Below are positions 44,046 to 54,234 of a stretch of DNA of 64,000 bases, one piece after another. The position numbers and the translations under genes are program-made. Under the pieces are notes generated by a model. The model ran no database searches. It worked only from the letters and a program-made list of their open reading frames with translations, and was not told the origin of the DNA. Location: contig JAHQRK010000002.1 in the NCBI GenBank assembly GCA_019828595.1, forward strand, positions 1 through 64,000. Reading direction: 5' to 3'. This DNA comes from Aphanomyces cochlioides. Taxonomy: Eukaryota; Oomycota; Saprolegniomycetes; Saprolegniales; Verrucalvaceae. Numbering within the stretch: position 1 is the first letter of the stretch; each line of letters opens with the position of its first letter.

Positions 44046-44685
44046 ATTTTCTGTCGTGTTTTCGTTAACATGAATTTTGTATACTCTTGATATATGATAA
44101 CCTGTGAAACTTTATATTTACTCGTATAAAGTCATGACATGGCACTCTTCAGTTCTTTGTATAGAATATAGGCACTCTTCAGTTCCTTGTATAAAGTGAT
44201 ATATCGGAGAGACTTTAGTCATTCATATAAGCCACAGCTCTAGCATAGACTGATTGCATTGGAAGTGCGCAATTACCGTGCTTGAAATGCACAGTCATTA
44301 TGTCTATGTAGCTTGAGCATCCTTAAGATGACTGAAAGGCCATGAATATTGTCGTCGAGTGCAAAAAATTGTGGCAAGGTGAAGACAGATGGGAGGTTCA
44401 TAGAAACTCCACTTTGCCTGACATTGTGCAGTATGACATAAAACCTTAACGTCTGAAGGGTCCACAGGTACGATCAAAATGCTTCATCCCCTTAATTGTG
44501 CAGTCTTAATGTAATCCGGTGATCCCAGATCAGCCATTGCTTTCACTGCTGAATTCTATCCGAAAAGACATCAAGTTTAGAAGGTAGTTGTGATAACCTC
44601 TGCACCCCTCTCAACTCAACAAAGATCTCAACACAAATCTTCAACTATAAAATCTGAGAGGAAAGACACAAGAGTGAGTAGAAAC
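44046..44685. other. Intergenic region with a small tandem repeat
   Basis: GGCACTCTTCAGTTC-(T/C)TTGTATA is repeated at about 44141-44164 and 44171-44195. No gene recognised. Confidence 0.5.
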
Positions 44686-45844
44686 ATGACGACGTCCGCC
44701 GCAACGTCCGTCAAGCGAATGCTCCTCCCGTCCACGAAGCGTTTGATCGATGGACTCTTCAGCTCGTCTGCGACTGCGAGAACGCATCTCAGTCGGTCCA
44801 TTACGCTCGTGGAGTCCACACTGCCTCGCGACCGAGTTCAGGCAGAACTCCTCTTGGACCATGTCCTCGAACAGCGCAAAGTTAATGCGTCCAAAGCAGA
44901 CGTCAAGCCATCATTCCGCGTCGGGATTGCAGGACCACCTGGTGCTGGCAAGAGTACATTTATTGAAGCCCTTGGGATCAATCTTACCCAGAAAGGACAT
45001 AAAGTTGCCGTCCTGGCGATTGATCCCTCGTCGTCCGTGACAGGTGGAAGTATTCTTGGTGATAAGACGCGCATGACTCATTTGGCAAACTCTCCCCACG
45101 CGTTTGTACGCCCATCGCCAACTCGAGGAACACTAGGAGGTGTCGCACAGCATACTAATGGTAAGCTTTCATCTTGGTACTATAATTCACGGTAGCTGTT
45201 CGTGGTAGAAATCGTCTTGCTGTGTGAAGCATGCGGCTACGATATCGTGCTCGTGGAAAGTGTTGGGCTTGGCCAAAGCGAGATTATCATTGACGACACT
45301 GTTGATATGGTCATGCTGCTCGTTCCTCCAGCTGGTGGGGACGAATTGCAAGGCAGTAAGAAGGGCATCATGGAGATTGCCGATGTTGTCGTCGTGAACA
45401 AAGCTGACGGCGAGCTGAAAAGCGCAGCCAAGCATACCGCTGTGGATTACATGCACGCTTTGCAACTGTCGCGACGGAAAGATCCCTCGTGGAAGCCGAC
45501 GGTTGGCCTAAATAGTTTGAAGTCGATTTCATGCGATCGTTCTGTAGGTCAAGATGTGCTCAGCTCGTCAAGGCGATGGAATTGAAGGTGTTTGGAATGT
45601 CATGACGGAATTCCGCGACGTAATGGCAGCTGAAAACAAAATTGAAGCAAAACGAAGCCGTCAGTCGTCCAAGTGGATGTGGAATCAACTCCAGGAAGAG
45701 CTCATGCTCTTGGCGAAAAAGAAAGCTGCTGAAGAAGCGCGTCGCCTTGCGCCAGACCTCGCTCATGGCTTCGTCAGTCCAAGATCAGCTGCCCATAAAC
45801 TCCTCCAAACTGTCATTGAGCGAAAGAACAACGACGATGACTAA
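44686..45844 (+). CDS. MMAA: MMAA/MeaB-type GTPase (methylmalonyl-CoA mutase chaperone), three exons
   Basis: Exons 44686-45160, 45209-45501 and 45548-45844 join in frame over GT-AG introns of 48 and 46 bp to give 354 residues, a typical length. The N-terminus is basic and Ser/Thr-rich, as expected for a mitochondrial targeting signal. The G3E/ArgK-type GTPase core shows Walker [10 protein letters not shown] (about residue 83), [37 protein letters not shown] and base-specificity NKAD. The third exon ([14 protein letters not shown]) is the family's C-terminal helical end. MMAA guards and reloads the cobalamin-dependent methylmalonyl-CoA mutase in propionate metabolism. The mutase itself is not in this window. 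Confidence 0.93.
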
Positions 45845-46054
45845 CAAGACCGATATTTGTTCAACTTATTCGTCTATCACGTGGTGCTTGTACGAAGCGA
45901 GAACTTGCAGAGCGCAGACTTCGTCGTCCAAGAGCGCTTCAACTCGCCGCCGGACTGATGGTGAGGCAATCGCAGCTAAAATATCGTCGTGACTGTCAAT
46001 TTGTCGCTTCTTCTTGGTCTCGAGTGACGACGAATCCGTGTCTATACAGTGAAA

Positions 46055-46333
46055 TTAGCCAAGGAGAGCCATAGAAAGAAGGTGACCATCGCTCGAAGCA
46101 TCCGAGAGCGCGTCGTCTTTGGCCAACTTGGCGAAATACTTCTGCGCATGCGATCGAATCTGCGCTGATGTGCGCGTCTTGATCGTCGCGGCGACTTTTT
46201 TCCACTCGCGGCCATATAGGTGCAGTCCAAGAAGAAAACTCTCGTGCTCAGCTTCAGTCCATCGACCTCTGCTCCGTCCCGCCTGGTCTTCTTGTCGCTG
46301 CTCCATGAAACCGTCGAATGCACTCTCGATCAT
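46055..46333 (-). CDS. Small MYB-related protein of the SHAQKYF class
   Basis: The protein is a single MYB repeat: GRWTEAEHESFLLGLHLYGR, EWKKVAATIKTRTSAQIRSHAQKYF, with the three regularly spaced aromatic residues and the diagnostic SHAQKYF. From ATG 46333 it is about 92 residues, ending shortly after the domain (LSMALLG). Such proteins bind DNA as transcription factors. An in-frame upstream extension without ATG (PHPLTPTTPT) is open, so an upstream exon or further start is possible. A short C-terminus suggests a missing 3' exon; a further minus frame at 45996-46050 may belong to it. Confidence 0.8.
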   Translation of the reverse strand: MIESAFDGFMEQRQEDQAGRSRGRWTEAEHESFLLGLHLYGREWKKVAATIKTRTSAQIRSHAQKYFAKLAKDDALSDASSDGHLLSMALLG

Positions 46334-46900
46334 GACCTTAGCAGTTTCAACGGTTATAGTCGGGGTTGTGGGGGTTAAGGGGTGCGGGGGCTTCAAAATG
46401 TTATTGTTCCTCGAGCACGCTGTCGCTGCTATGTTGCCTTTTTTTCTAGCATCATGTGCAAATGCGTCTACATATGTAGAGGCAAATCGTTCGTCCTGTG
46501 GTGCTGTTTGTAGTGCCCTTCCCTTTTTTCGGAGCGGATTTCCTTGTCGATGAAACTGTCAATGGTATCTTTTAACGGCAACAGTTGCGAGATGGATTGA
46601 AGGAGTTTATGAGCTCCGACATGCCATGCAATATTCATTCCCCGGGGTGATTGATATTATCGCCCTTATGAAGGCGAGTACTCTATCTTAGCCCACCATT
46701 TTGACGCCTTGTTTGCTTGCACGACCATTTCTTGATCGAATCTTTTCATGCTAATCAAAGGTTTGAAACGGTCAAGTTCAGGATGATCGAGGGGTGAAGG
46801 GTTAAATTCGAGATTTCAATTCAGACAGGGGTTAAAGGTCCAGGGGTGTAGGGGTTTAAAGGATATCGATGGAATACTACAAAACTGTCTTATCTTGTTA
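46334..46900. other. Intergenic region
   Basis: Contains GGGGTTAAGG/GGGTTTAAAGG purine-rich words (46365-46380, 46800-46860). No gene recognised. It lies between the MYB promoter and the 3' end of SAM synthetase. Confidence 0.4.
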
Positions 46901-48064
46901 TTACAATTGCAATTCCTTGACTTGTTCCCAAGTGAAGTCTTCGTGGTCGCGACCGAAGTGGCCGTAAGCAGCGGTCTTTTGCAAAACAGGGCGCTTCAAC
47001 TTGAGGTCACGTTGGATGCAACCAGGGCGCAAGTCGAAGTTCTTGTTGATGATTTCGACCAAGTCATCGTCGGTCAAACCTTCCTTGACGGTGCCATAAG
47101 AATCGACGTAGACGGAAAGAGGGTAGCTCACACCAATGGCGTACGACAATTGCACAAGGACACGCTTTGCAAGACCGTGGTGGACCAAAGACTTGGCGGC
47201 CCAGCGAGCAGCGTAGGCGGCCGAGCGATCGACCTTGGTCGAGTCCTTACCGGAGAAGGCACCACCACCGTGGGCACCCCAACCGCCGTAGGTATCAATA
47301 ATAATCTTGCGACCAGTCAAACCAGCATCACCGTGGGGACCGCCAATGACGAAGCGGCCCGAAGGGTTCAAGTGGTAGACAGTCTTGTCATCCAAGAATT
47401 GTTCAGGGATGACAGGGGTGATGACGTGGGTCATCAAATCAGCCGCGATTTGCTCGTTGGAGACTTCGGGGCTGTGTTGGGTCGAAATGACCACGGTGTG
47501 GACGCGTTGAGGGATCATGCGGCCATCGACTTGCTTGTATTCGATGGTGACTTGAGTCTTGCCATCAGGGCGCACCCAGTCAAGGGTACCGTTCTTGCGG
47601 ACTTCGGTCAACTTGGCACCCAATTGAGTGGCCAAGACGTGGGTCAAGGGCATCAATTCAGGGGTTTCATCAGTGGCATAGCCAAACATGATACCTTGAT
47701 CGCCGGCACCAATGTCTTCATCCTTGGCGCCATCAACGGCAGCACCAATTTCAGGGGATTGTTGTTCAATGGCGACAATCACGTTGACGGTCTTGTAGTC
47801 CAAACCCTTGGCAGGGTCGTCGTAGCCGATTTCCTTGATGGCCTTGCGGATCACTTCTTCGTAGTTGACCGTGGCGCGGGTGGTAATTTCACCAAAGATC
47901 ATGACCATGCCGGTCTTGGCGCACGTTTCACAGGCAACGCGGGAGTTGGGGTCTTGCGCGACGCACGCATCCAAGACAGCGTCCGAGATTTGATCGCACA
48001 ACTTGTCAGGGTGGCCTTCGTTGACGGATTCAGACGTAAAGAGGAACGTGCGTTCGGCGGACAT
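46901..48064 (-). CDS. S-adenosylmethionine synthetase
   Basis: An intronless 387-residue frame, full length for methionine adenosyltransferase, starting at ATG 48064 ([20 protein letters not shown]). It makes S-adenosylmethionine from methionine and ATP in the cytosol. Signature motifs are [28 protein letters not shown] and [19 protein letters not shown], and the end reads [12 protein letters not shown]. Codon use is strongly biased to C/G third positions, so the opposite strand is also open over the whole gene. An upstream in-frame extension to 48109 has no ATG. The product supplies the cofactor for the methyltransferase at 49246-50501. Confidence 0.97.
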   Translation of the reverse strand: MSAERTFLFTSESVNEGHPDKLCDQISDAVLDACVAQDPNSRVACETCAKTGMVMIFGEITTRATVNYEEVIRKAIKEIGYDDPAKGLDYKTVNVIVAIEQQSPEIGAAVDGAKDEDIGAGDQGIMFGYATDETPELMPLTHVLATQLGAKLTEVRKNGTLDWVRPDGKTQVTIEYKQVDGRMIPQRVHTVVISTQHSPEVSNEQIAADLMTHVITPVIPEQFLDDKTVYHLNPSGRFVIGGPHGDAGLTGRKIIIDTYGGWGAHGGGAFSGKDSTKVDRSAAYAARWAAKSLVHHGLAKRVLVQLSYAIGVSYPLSVYVDSYGTVKEGLTDDDLVEIINKNFDLRPGCIQRDLKLKRPVLQKTAAYGHFGRDHEDFTWEQVKELQL

Positions 48065-48518
48065 GGCTTGAACTGGGAGGAAATTCCAAAATGGACATCC
48101 TCCACTCAAAATGTGAAGTCATTGACTCGGTCGAATGGCACATTTTGATTGGCTTACTCCAATATTTGGTTATCCGGATCATTACATACAAATATCAAGA
48201 TCGATCAAGTATATCCGGATACTCAAACTTGCCAGCTTGTATAGTCAAACATAGATCTTTTGGATTTGACTTGGAATTTGTATAGAAGATCTCGCTGGTG
48301 AAACCCAGGTTGAATCTCTTGGCACCAATCAGACGGAGGATATGGTTCAAGATTCGATGAGGGGAATCCTCGTCACGGAATCTCGAACGTGATGAGGAGG
48401 GAGGAATGAAATCCATGGCGATCTTCCATTTGGCAAGACAGTCCCTGGCTCCGAGAAGTGCTTCAAAAGAAGACGAGAGTGTCATGGAGAAGATGGAGGC
48501 CATGACGCAGTTCCTGGC
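48065..48518. other. Region upstream of SAM synthetase with CCGGAT repeats
   Basis: TTATCCGGATCATTACATA and ATATCCGGATACTC (48170-48222) form a loose inverted pair of the CCGGAT word seen elsewhere. A minus frame at 48195-48611 (138 codons) is unrecognised. Confidence 0.4.
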
Positions 48519-48975
48519 GTGAAGAACGGTTTGGAAATGTGCTTGCCACGGTGGAAAGTGCATTCCGTACCTCAACATTGCAACAACTTGAACGTCTCGC
48601 TTCATTTTCATCGATCAAGCTATCCTCTTGCGCAAATGAAACCTGGTGCTTCTGTTGTCCGAGTGGAATCCGCTTCGACTCGATGGCGCGGGGAATTTCG
48701 CTGTCATTTTACCGTCCAAGTATTGTTTGGGCCAAGGCAACATGCTCTCAAACTCTCGACAGCCTCGCAAATATGAACAAGATCTTACAAGCCAAGGTAA
48801 GATCCTTGAATGAACAATGCGCATCCTGGCTGATCGATCTCTTTAGGTTTCTCAAGACTCATTAACTTCACAAGTTTCAAATGTCCATTTCCCAGCGCAT
48901 TGGGATGATCTCGGGTGTCAGCCTGCTTATTCACCGAATCAAGGAGATCAAGAAGACCTCAAGACTTTTGTCTAG
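48519..48975 (+). CDS. Unrecognised two-exon gene fragment
   Basis: A plus frame (STLQQLERLASFSSIKLSSC, later TCSQTLDSLANMNKILQAK) is followed by a good donor GTAAGA at 48796 and an acceptor TTTAG near 48846; joining continues in frame as VSQDSLTSQVSNVHFPAHWD and stops at 48975. The join is plausible because it matches the local micro-introns (about 50 bp), but I recognise no domain and the start is not clear. Confidence 0.35.
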
Positions 48976-49245
48976 CGTTCGATTGACTGCATCAAGGTAA
49001 TCCGCTTGAGAATCCATGCCTCCAACTTGTCCTTAGGCCAACTTTGTTGATTCCACAAGTTTGAAATGTCTATCACTCGTCGCTGACCTGTCCCGTGACG
49101 ACTCAAGAATTGGAGATACATCGCGAACAAGATATCCCAAGGCTCTTCTTTGGATAGAACAAACATTTAAGACGGTAATGCTGTCAAAGATCCTTGGCTT
49201 ATGGCAATTCGTAGGTTTGTTTTATTAATCTCACAAGTTCAAATG
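48976..49245. other. Spacer with thrice-repeated ACAAGTTT-AAATGTC word
   Basis: CACAAGTTTCAAATGTC, CACAAGTTTGAAATGTC and CACAAGTTCAAATGTC occur near 48866, 49066 and 49232, the last directly behind the methyltransferase stop. They may mark old partial duplications of that gene's 3' flank. Confidence 0.4.
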
Positions 49246-50501
49246 TCAATTTTTGATTTCCCCATACAAAGCTTCGTACACTTTCTCTTTCGACAATGCA
49301 TGACTTGACACAGTCTTGTGGTTTCTCGTCGCTGGCACTCCGACCAAGATGTCATTCTTGGGCGTCGCATTGAACGGATGCATGATGTACATGGCTGTGT
49401 GATAACCCTTTGTCTACAGAAACGCATTCAAACTTGGCCATATTCCCAATTCATACTTCTCGAGCTCTCAAGTTGCGATCTGCTTCGACAAAGCTCTTAC
49501 AACGACGTCGAGCAATGTTGATTGCATTCAGCGACACAGCAGCATGCCCAAAATCTGCTGCTTTTGCCACAATCTGGTGCATTTCTCATTCAGAGACAAC
49601 ATCAAGACAGCCAAAATCTTACTTGGTACTCCGTGCGCGATAAGGCCTGATTGATCGCATTCGATCGTGGGTAAATCAGCTCGCTGTGCTTGATTTTGCC
49701 CACGCAGCAAGGCGCCAGGACGTACGCGGCGTTCGCTACGAGGCATTTCTCGAGAACCATATCTGTGGCCTTTTCAAGCGGGTTCAACAAGATATACGAG
49801 CGTTGTTACCTCGCCACATGCATGGAGCGCAATGCCAACATCGAATGGTTCCATGTAATCTATCACAGCAATGTGAAAACAAGGGAGAAAGGAAGGAGAC
49901 ACCATCTACTTTGCCGCAAAAAACACTGACATTTGTCAATTTCGACGCTGTAATCCGCTCCATGGCTAGAATCCCACAGGATATCCATGAAATCAACTTT
50001 GATGGATGTACCAATATCGAGGGAAAGTTTCTTCATATCTAAGAGGACAAAGTGGCATTTTGGAAAGAGACAAGCTAGAGGAAGCGCGACGTAACCAGAG
50101 CCAGCGCAGAATTCAACGACGCGATCTCCATCTCGCAGAATTTGGCCCAGGAAGAAGGCGAGATTGTCGACTTGATGGCGCTTCCTTTGAACGCGCTCAA
50201 GTGGTAGATGGCCGTCCTTTGGGTGAATTCCTTTGGGCAATTCGTTCCATGGAATGACAGTCGGTGATGGAGCTTCCGCAGCGGGTCGCAGTGGATTTTT
50301 CGAGTATTCGACGTCGACAACTTGCTCGAGTCGTTCTAAAAGCTGCTCGAACCATGCACTTTCGTTCGTTCTCGCGGATGGAACGCCTCTGAGCTGGCGT
50401 TTGGCCTCTTTCTTTCTCCCTTCTGCGCCCTTCAACGCCATCAATTCAGCCGAATCGACGTCCCATGTGCCCCATGTCAATGTTGACAGGACGCCATTCA
50501 T
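49246..50501 (-). CDS. GSTCD-like SAM-dependent methyltransferase, six exons
   Basis: On the minus strand, exons 50012-50501, 49903-49965, 49810-49859, 49623-49769, 49457-49573 and 49246-49413 join in frame over GT-AG introns of 46, 43, 40, 49 and 43 bp, giving 344 residues. The fold's SAM-binding loop is VVEFCAGSGYVALPLACLFP, then LLDMKK. Later blocks match the C-terminal methyltransferase domain of GSTCD-type proteins: FDVGIALHACGEATDMVLEK, YVLAPCCVGKIKHSELIYPR, and PKNDILVGVP near the end. No glutathione-transferase-like N-terminal part is present. The substrate is unknown; RNA or protein methylation is plausible. Each exon length fits the phase exactly, which supports the model. Confidence 0.9.
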
Positions 50502-50940
50502 CCTAGCAATAGAAAACGACTCAAACTGGACAAAATTCACACAAATTTGATCTATTTTGAGCCAAAAATCTATTTTTAGACCAGAAGCTGAAGATTTGAG
50601 TGGAAAGAGAGCAATGGAGATAGCAGCAGATGCAGCAGAAAGGATGAGCTTTCCGCAGACTTGGAGCTTTATCTTGGTGGGTTTTATGGCATAGAGTATG
50701 CTCAAAAACGACTCCACATTCCTGGCGACCATGAGAGATTGGTTCTGCCATAGTCAAGATGTATATTTCGCTAACAGGATTTGCGCCAAGTCAGCACGAC
50801 TTTAAAGATCTTTCACACTGTACATCATTGTCTGAGACCTGGAGCGTGTAAGGATGGCCTATTAGCACTAAAGATAGCGAAGTCGATGGCCTTAGGCTGC
50901 AAGGTTGCCTTGTCACCATCCGGGCAAAGGCAAACTTGAA
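50502..50940. other. Intergenic region
   Basis: The open frame upstream of the methyltransferase ATG (to 50732) is hydrophobic and probably untranslated. Nothing else recognised. Confidence 0.4.
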
Positions 50941-51198
50941 TCACCAACACACTCGACAAAATTGACACTCTGGCGGCCACAGCAGCAAGGCTTGGAGTCG
51001 ATTTAGATCAAATGGCCATGCTCCCTCTCGCTGCCGCACACTCCATCCCCCCGAGTCCATTCCATGCACTGTGAAACCTGGTTCATGTTTAGAAATCTCG
51101 CAATTATCCTCCAAAATGCTAGAAGATCTCAATACTGGCGGCTGCGCTCCGTCATATCTATCAAGTCGATGTTGATACGAGTCTCCCAGCTGGAACAT
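50941..51198 (-). CDS. Hypothetical protein, 85 residues
   Basis: A minus-strand frame with ATG at 51198. The sequence MFQLGDSYQHRLDRYDGAQP through GFTVHGMDSGGWSVRQREGA and a Cys-rich end (PECQFCRVCW) shows no domain I know. It may be the last exon of a longer gene or chance. Confidence 0.3.
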   Translation of the reverse strand: MFQLGDSYQHRLDRYDGAQPPVLRSSSILEDNCEISKHEPGFTVHGMDSGGWSVRQREGAWPFDLNRLQALLLWPPECQFCRVCW

Positions 51199-51354
51199 CT
51201 CTGACCATTGGTTTCAACCAAGATTTCGATCTTTTAGGGACTCTATAGACTTGTGTAATCTCGAGCTTGATTTCATGACAGTTGGTCTTAGGTCTGGCAG
51301 TTGAAACTTTCCCTTTTCCACAGCGTTGGCATCACTTTGAAATTCTCAATTGCA

Positions 51355-52262
51355 ATGACAAAACGTGCTCGTGCAGACTCGGAGATGCCGAAAGACGTGG
51401 CGCTCAACCTGGCCAAAGTGTGCTTTCCCTCGCATGAGGATCCATTTCGAGTGAAAATGGCCTTGACAGACGGCGATCTTCCCATGCGCTTATGGTTTGA
51501 AGACAAGAAATCCAAGTCCCAATGGTCCGACTCGAGCTAACGACCGACTTCACACTGCGGATGACTAGGGAATGCGTTGTGAAAGACTTTCAAGACAGAA
51601 AGCCCAAGGACGCCAACTACGAAGTGCCAGCAAAAGCTGTGATTGAAGGCTTGGAGGGGGCGCTGTCGGCTCTGGAAAGCTCCAACGGCAAGACGGACAA
51701 GTACACGGTCGAGCTCAAGAGTTCCAAGCATGGACACATGGAACTTGTGGCCAAGTTCCGCTTCTTTCCGTCGTTGGAAGCGGTCTATTCGTTCGACTTG
51801 GCCCCAGTTAACATTGAGAAGATTGACATTCTGGAAGCGAAACTCCGCGATCTCGAAGAAGCCAGCCAGTCGCCCAAGAAGATCATGGGATTGCAAGCTC
51901 GCACTATTGTCGGCACGCCAGGGGGAAACTCCGTCCATTGGGAACTTGCTAGCCCAAACAAGAGCCAGCAAGTCATGGATCTCGACGGCGACACGACGGT
52001 AGTGCTGTACACGCCAGGATTGTACCAGATCCAAGTGACTGGGATGCGAGTTTGGTCTGGCGGGTATTGTTTGACGATTGTCGTGGATGACAAGCACGTG
52101 GCGTCGACTCCAATCCAGGAAACTTCTTACTGCAACTCGCTGTCGCATTTGCTTGTCACCACTGGGGAAATGACCAAGTTTAAGGTTTTATGCCATGGCG
52201 TCGGTCATCCACTTAGCCCTGGCGCGACAATGACTGTGCTCTACATCGGCAAGTTTAACTAA
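51355..52262 (+). CDS. C1q/TNF-like tandem family, paralogue 1
   Basis: Exons 51355-51524 and 51569-52262 join in frame over a 44-bp intron: SKSQW then ECVVKDFQDRK; 287 residues. The family layout is: N-terminal strand-rich module (NLAKVCFPSHEDPFRVKMAL, MRLWFEDKKSKSQW), a YxVP block, a coiled-coil segment (NIEKIDILEAKLRDLEEA) and a C-terminal beta-sandwich-like domain (VLYTPGLYQIQVTGM, LTIVVDDKHVASTPI, LSPGATMTVLYIG). The last part follows the C1q/TNF jelly-roll pattern, but that is a judgement from spacing. No signal peptide is visible. Unlike paralogues 2-4, it lacks the second intron and has an N-terminal extension (MTKRARADSEMPKD). Function unknown. Confidence 0.75.
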
Positions 52263-52818
52263 GACGAAATGTTCAGTTGTCGACTAGTGGTGGACACGTT
52301 TTCTCTTTCCATGGCGCGTTTTGGACCACCCGAGTTAGGTTTTCAGGCGTCGCAGCAACTCCTAGCAGGATCGTAGATGCAATGATTCAGTTGCTGCATG
52401 CATCTCCTTGACAGTTCTGGGTTAACTTGGCTGGTTTATTGACAGGTCGCCTCATTTTGATTGATGTGTCAAGACACTATCCTGTTGACATTGGCCACTT
52501 TTTTATTTCGCTTTCTGCAACGTATTTATTTGGCCATGCAAGTTGTCGTCGAACTCTGCAATGTTGTCTTTCCGTGTCGCTCTGGTTCTTTCCGTGTCTC
52601 CTTGAGTCGCGAAGGACCGTCCGGTCGCATTTGGCTCGAGTCGAAACAAACCAAAGCGCAATGGTAGAGGTTTTTTTCTTCAATTTCCTCTCATTCGACG
52701 TAGAGAATGCCTCGTGAAAGATTTCAAGGACCATGCACCTGTGGGATCAAATTATATGCTTCCTGACAGCGTCGTCTTGACGTGTTTGCAGGTATAAAAA
52801 GTCGTTAGCTATGATATT

Positions 52819-53065
52819 TGTAACCGTGCCATGTCTGGCAGGTACATAAGATGAGGGCGCGGTCTGCGCATTGACCTGGCGCCCTGCAGTAGCGGTTCCC
52901 CGCGCTCTGCTGTGAACGACTGGCCTTGGGAGTTGAAGCTCCTAGCGAGGCTGTGCGATAGCCAACGAGAAGCAAGACAGGAATGAGACTTAGGTTGCTT
53001 TAACTTTAATTCACTCTTACACTTCAGTCGCAGTTCGCGCCTGACATCCTCTGCGCCCGGTTACA
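52819..53065 (+). repeat. 5' LTR of the Gypsy element
   Basis: Begins TGTAACCG and ends GGTTACA, repeated at 59464-59726. Preceded by target duplication ATATT and followed by the primer-binding-site-like TGGTAGCACTC. Confidence 0.95.
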
Positions 53066-53094
53066 CCTGGTAGCACTCTAATTCGTCCAGGACC

Positions 53095-54234
53095 ATGCAC
53101 GCTGCGCCCGCATCGTCGACGATCGACATTTCCCACTTCTCACACGAACAGCAAGCTACTCTGACCGAGCTGCTTCGCTTGATCCCCGAGAACATCGTTC
53201 GGGGATTGTTCAGTGGGGTGAACCCTCAAGACCAGATCATGGTCATTGAGAGCTTCCGCCGACATGGCGAAGCAACCGCGCAGTCAGTGGCCCACGCCGC
53301 TGCGCAACGCACTCAAGAAGAGGCGGCGTTGCTCTACGAAGCAGACCTGTTGAAGGCCACGGCAAAGATCGCCAGCCTTGAAGAGTCCAACAGGGACCTG
53401 GCGGACCAAGCCAGGCGATCCGAAAGCCCCTTACCGGGAATTGACGACATCTTCATCGACTCCAAAGTGTCGCGTGACCGACCTCTGAATCTCGAAGTGT
53501 CAAAGTATGGCGGTGCCGCGGACGAGCACCTGTTCCGCTGAGTTTCCGAAGTGATACTCGCCCTTCGCGCCCAGCTCGTAACGAACGAGACACTGCGCGT
53601 TGCGTTCGCGCTGTCCCACTTGCAAGGCCGAGCCCGAGACTTGGCCTACAACCTTCACATGTTGGACGACGAGGCTTTCCCCACGTTCGAATCCTTGATT
53701 AAACAACTCAAGGAGCAGTACGTCCACTTGAACGTCGAAATGCGCTATCGCGCAAAGTTCAACCAAGCCAAGCAAGGCAATGGAACGATTCAGGAGTTTG
53801 TGAACGAACTTCGTTCCATCCTCGGGTCCTTCGAGAACTCCTACAAGATCGACGAGATCGGTCGAATCTCGGTCTTTATGTACGGCCTAAATCATGGCCC
53901 AGCTCGTGACGAGCTCTTCCGTTTGCAGCCTCAAAGGTTCAATGAGGCAATCAGCATTGCACTGAACACGGAACATTCGCGCGGCTTGGCGCGCTCTTCT
54001 GGTGGATCTCCCGATGTCTCAGCCGACATGGAGATCTCGCGCATGGAAGCGGCCTCTAGTGAAGAGCACCGCTGTTTCAATTGTGGCCAGACTGGTCACT
54101 TTGCAAGAAAATACCCTCAGCCTTCACGGGCGAGAAAGAACCCGAATTACTCCCCACACCGCTCGCGCGGTGGCGCCTATCGTGGGCGTGGGCGTGGCTA
54201 CGGCCATCGCCAGGGGAAACAGAACTCCCAGTAG
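53095..54234 (+). pseudogene. Gypsy gag, with in-frame TGA and damaged zinc knuckle
   Basis: From ATG 53095 the capsid-type protein runs to a TGA at 53539-53541 and continues in the same frame from 53542 to 54234, so one codon (most simply TGG to TGA) interrupts it. The retrotransposon gag core is recognisable: HLQGRARDLAYNLHML, YVHLNVEMRYRAKFNQAKQG. The nucleocapsid knuckle reads CFNCGQTGHFARKY, with Tyr at the last zinc-binding position of CX2CX4HX4C. An Arg/Gly-rich tail (RGRGRGYGHRQ) would bind RNA. Pol overlaps the end in the -1 frame, the usual chromoviral arrangement. Confidence 0.9.

Noticed and set aside
46895..48148. A 417-codon open frame on the plus strand
   Set aside because: It is the exact antisense shadow of the S-adenosylmethionine synthetase gene and arises from the strong C/G bias at third codon positions; it shows no family motif and no independent homologue in the window, unlike the Gypsy antisense ORF.
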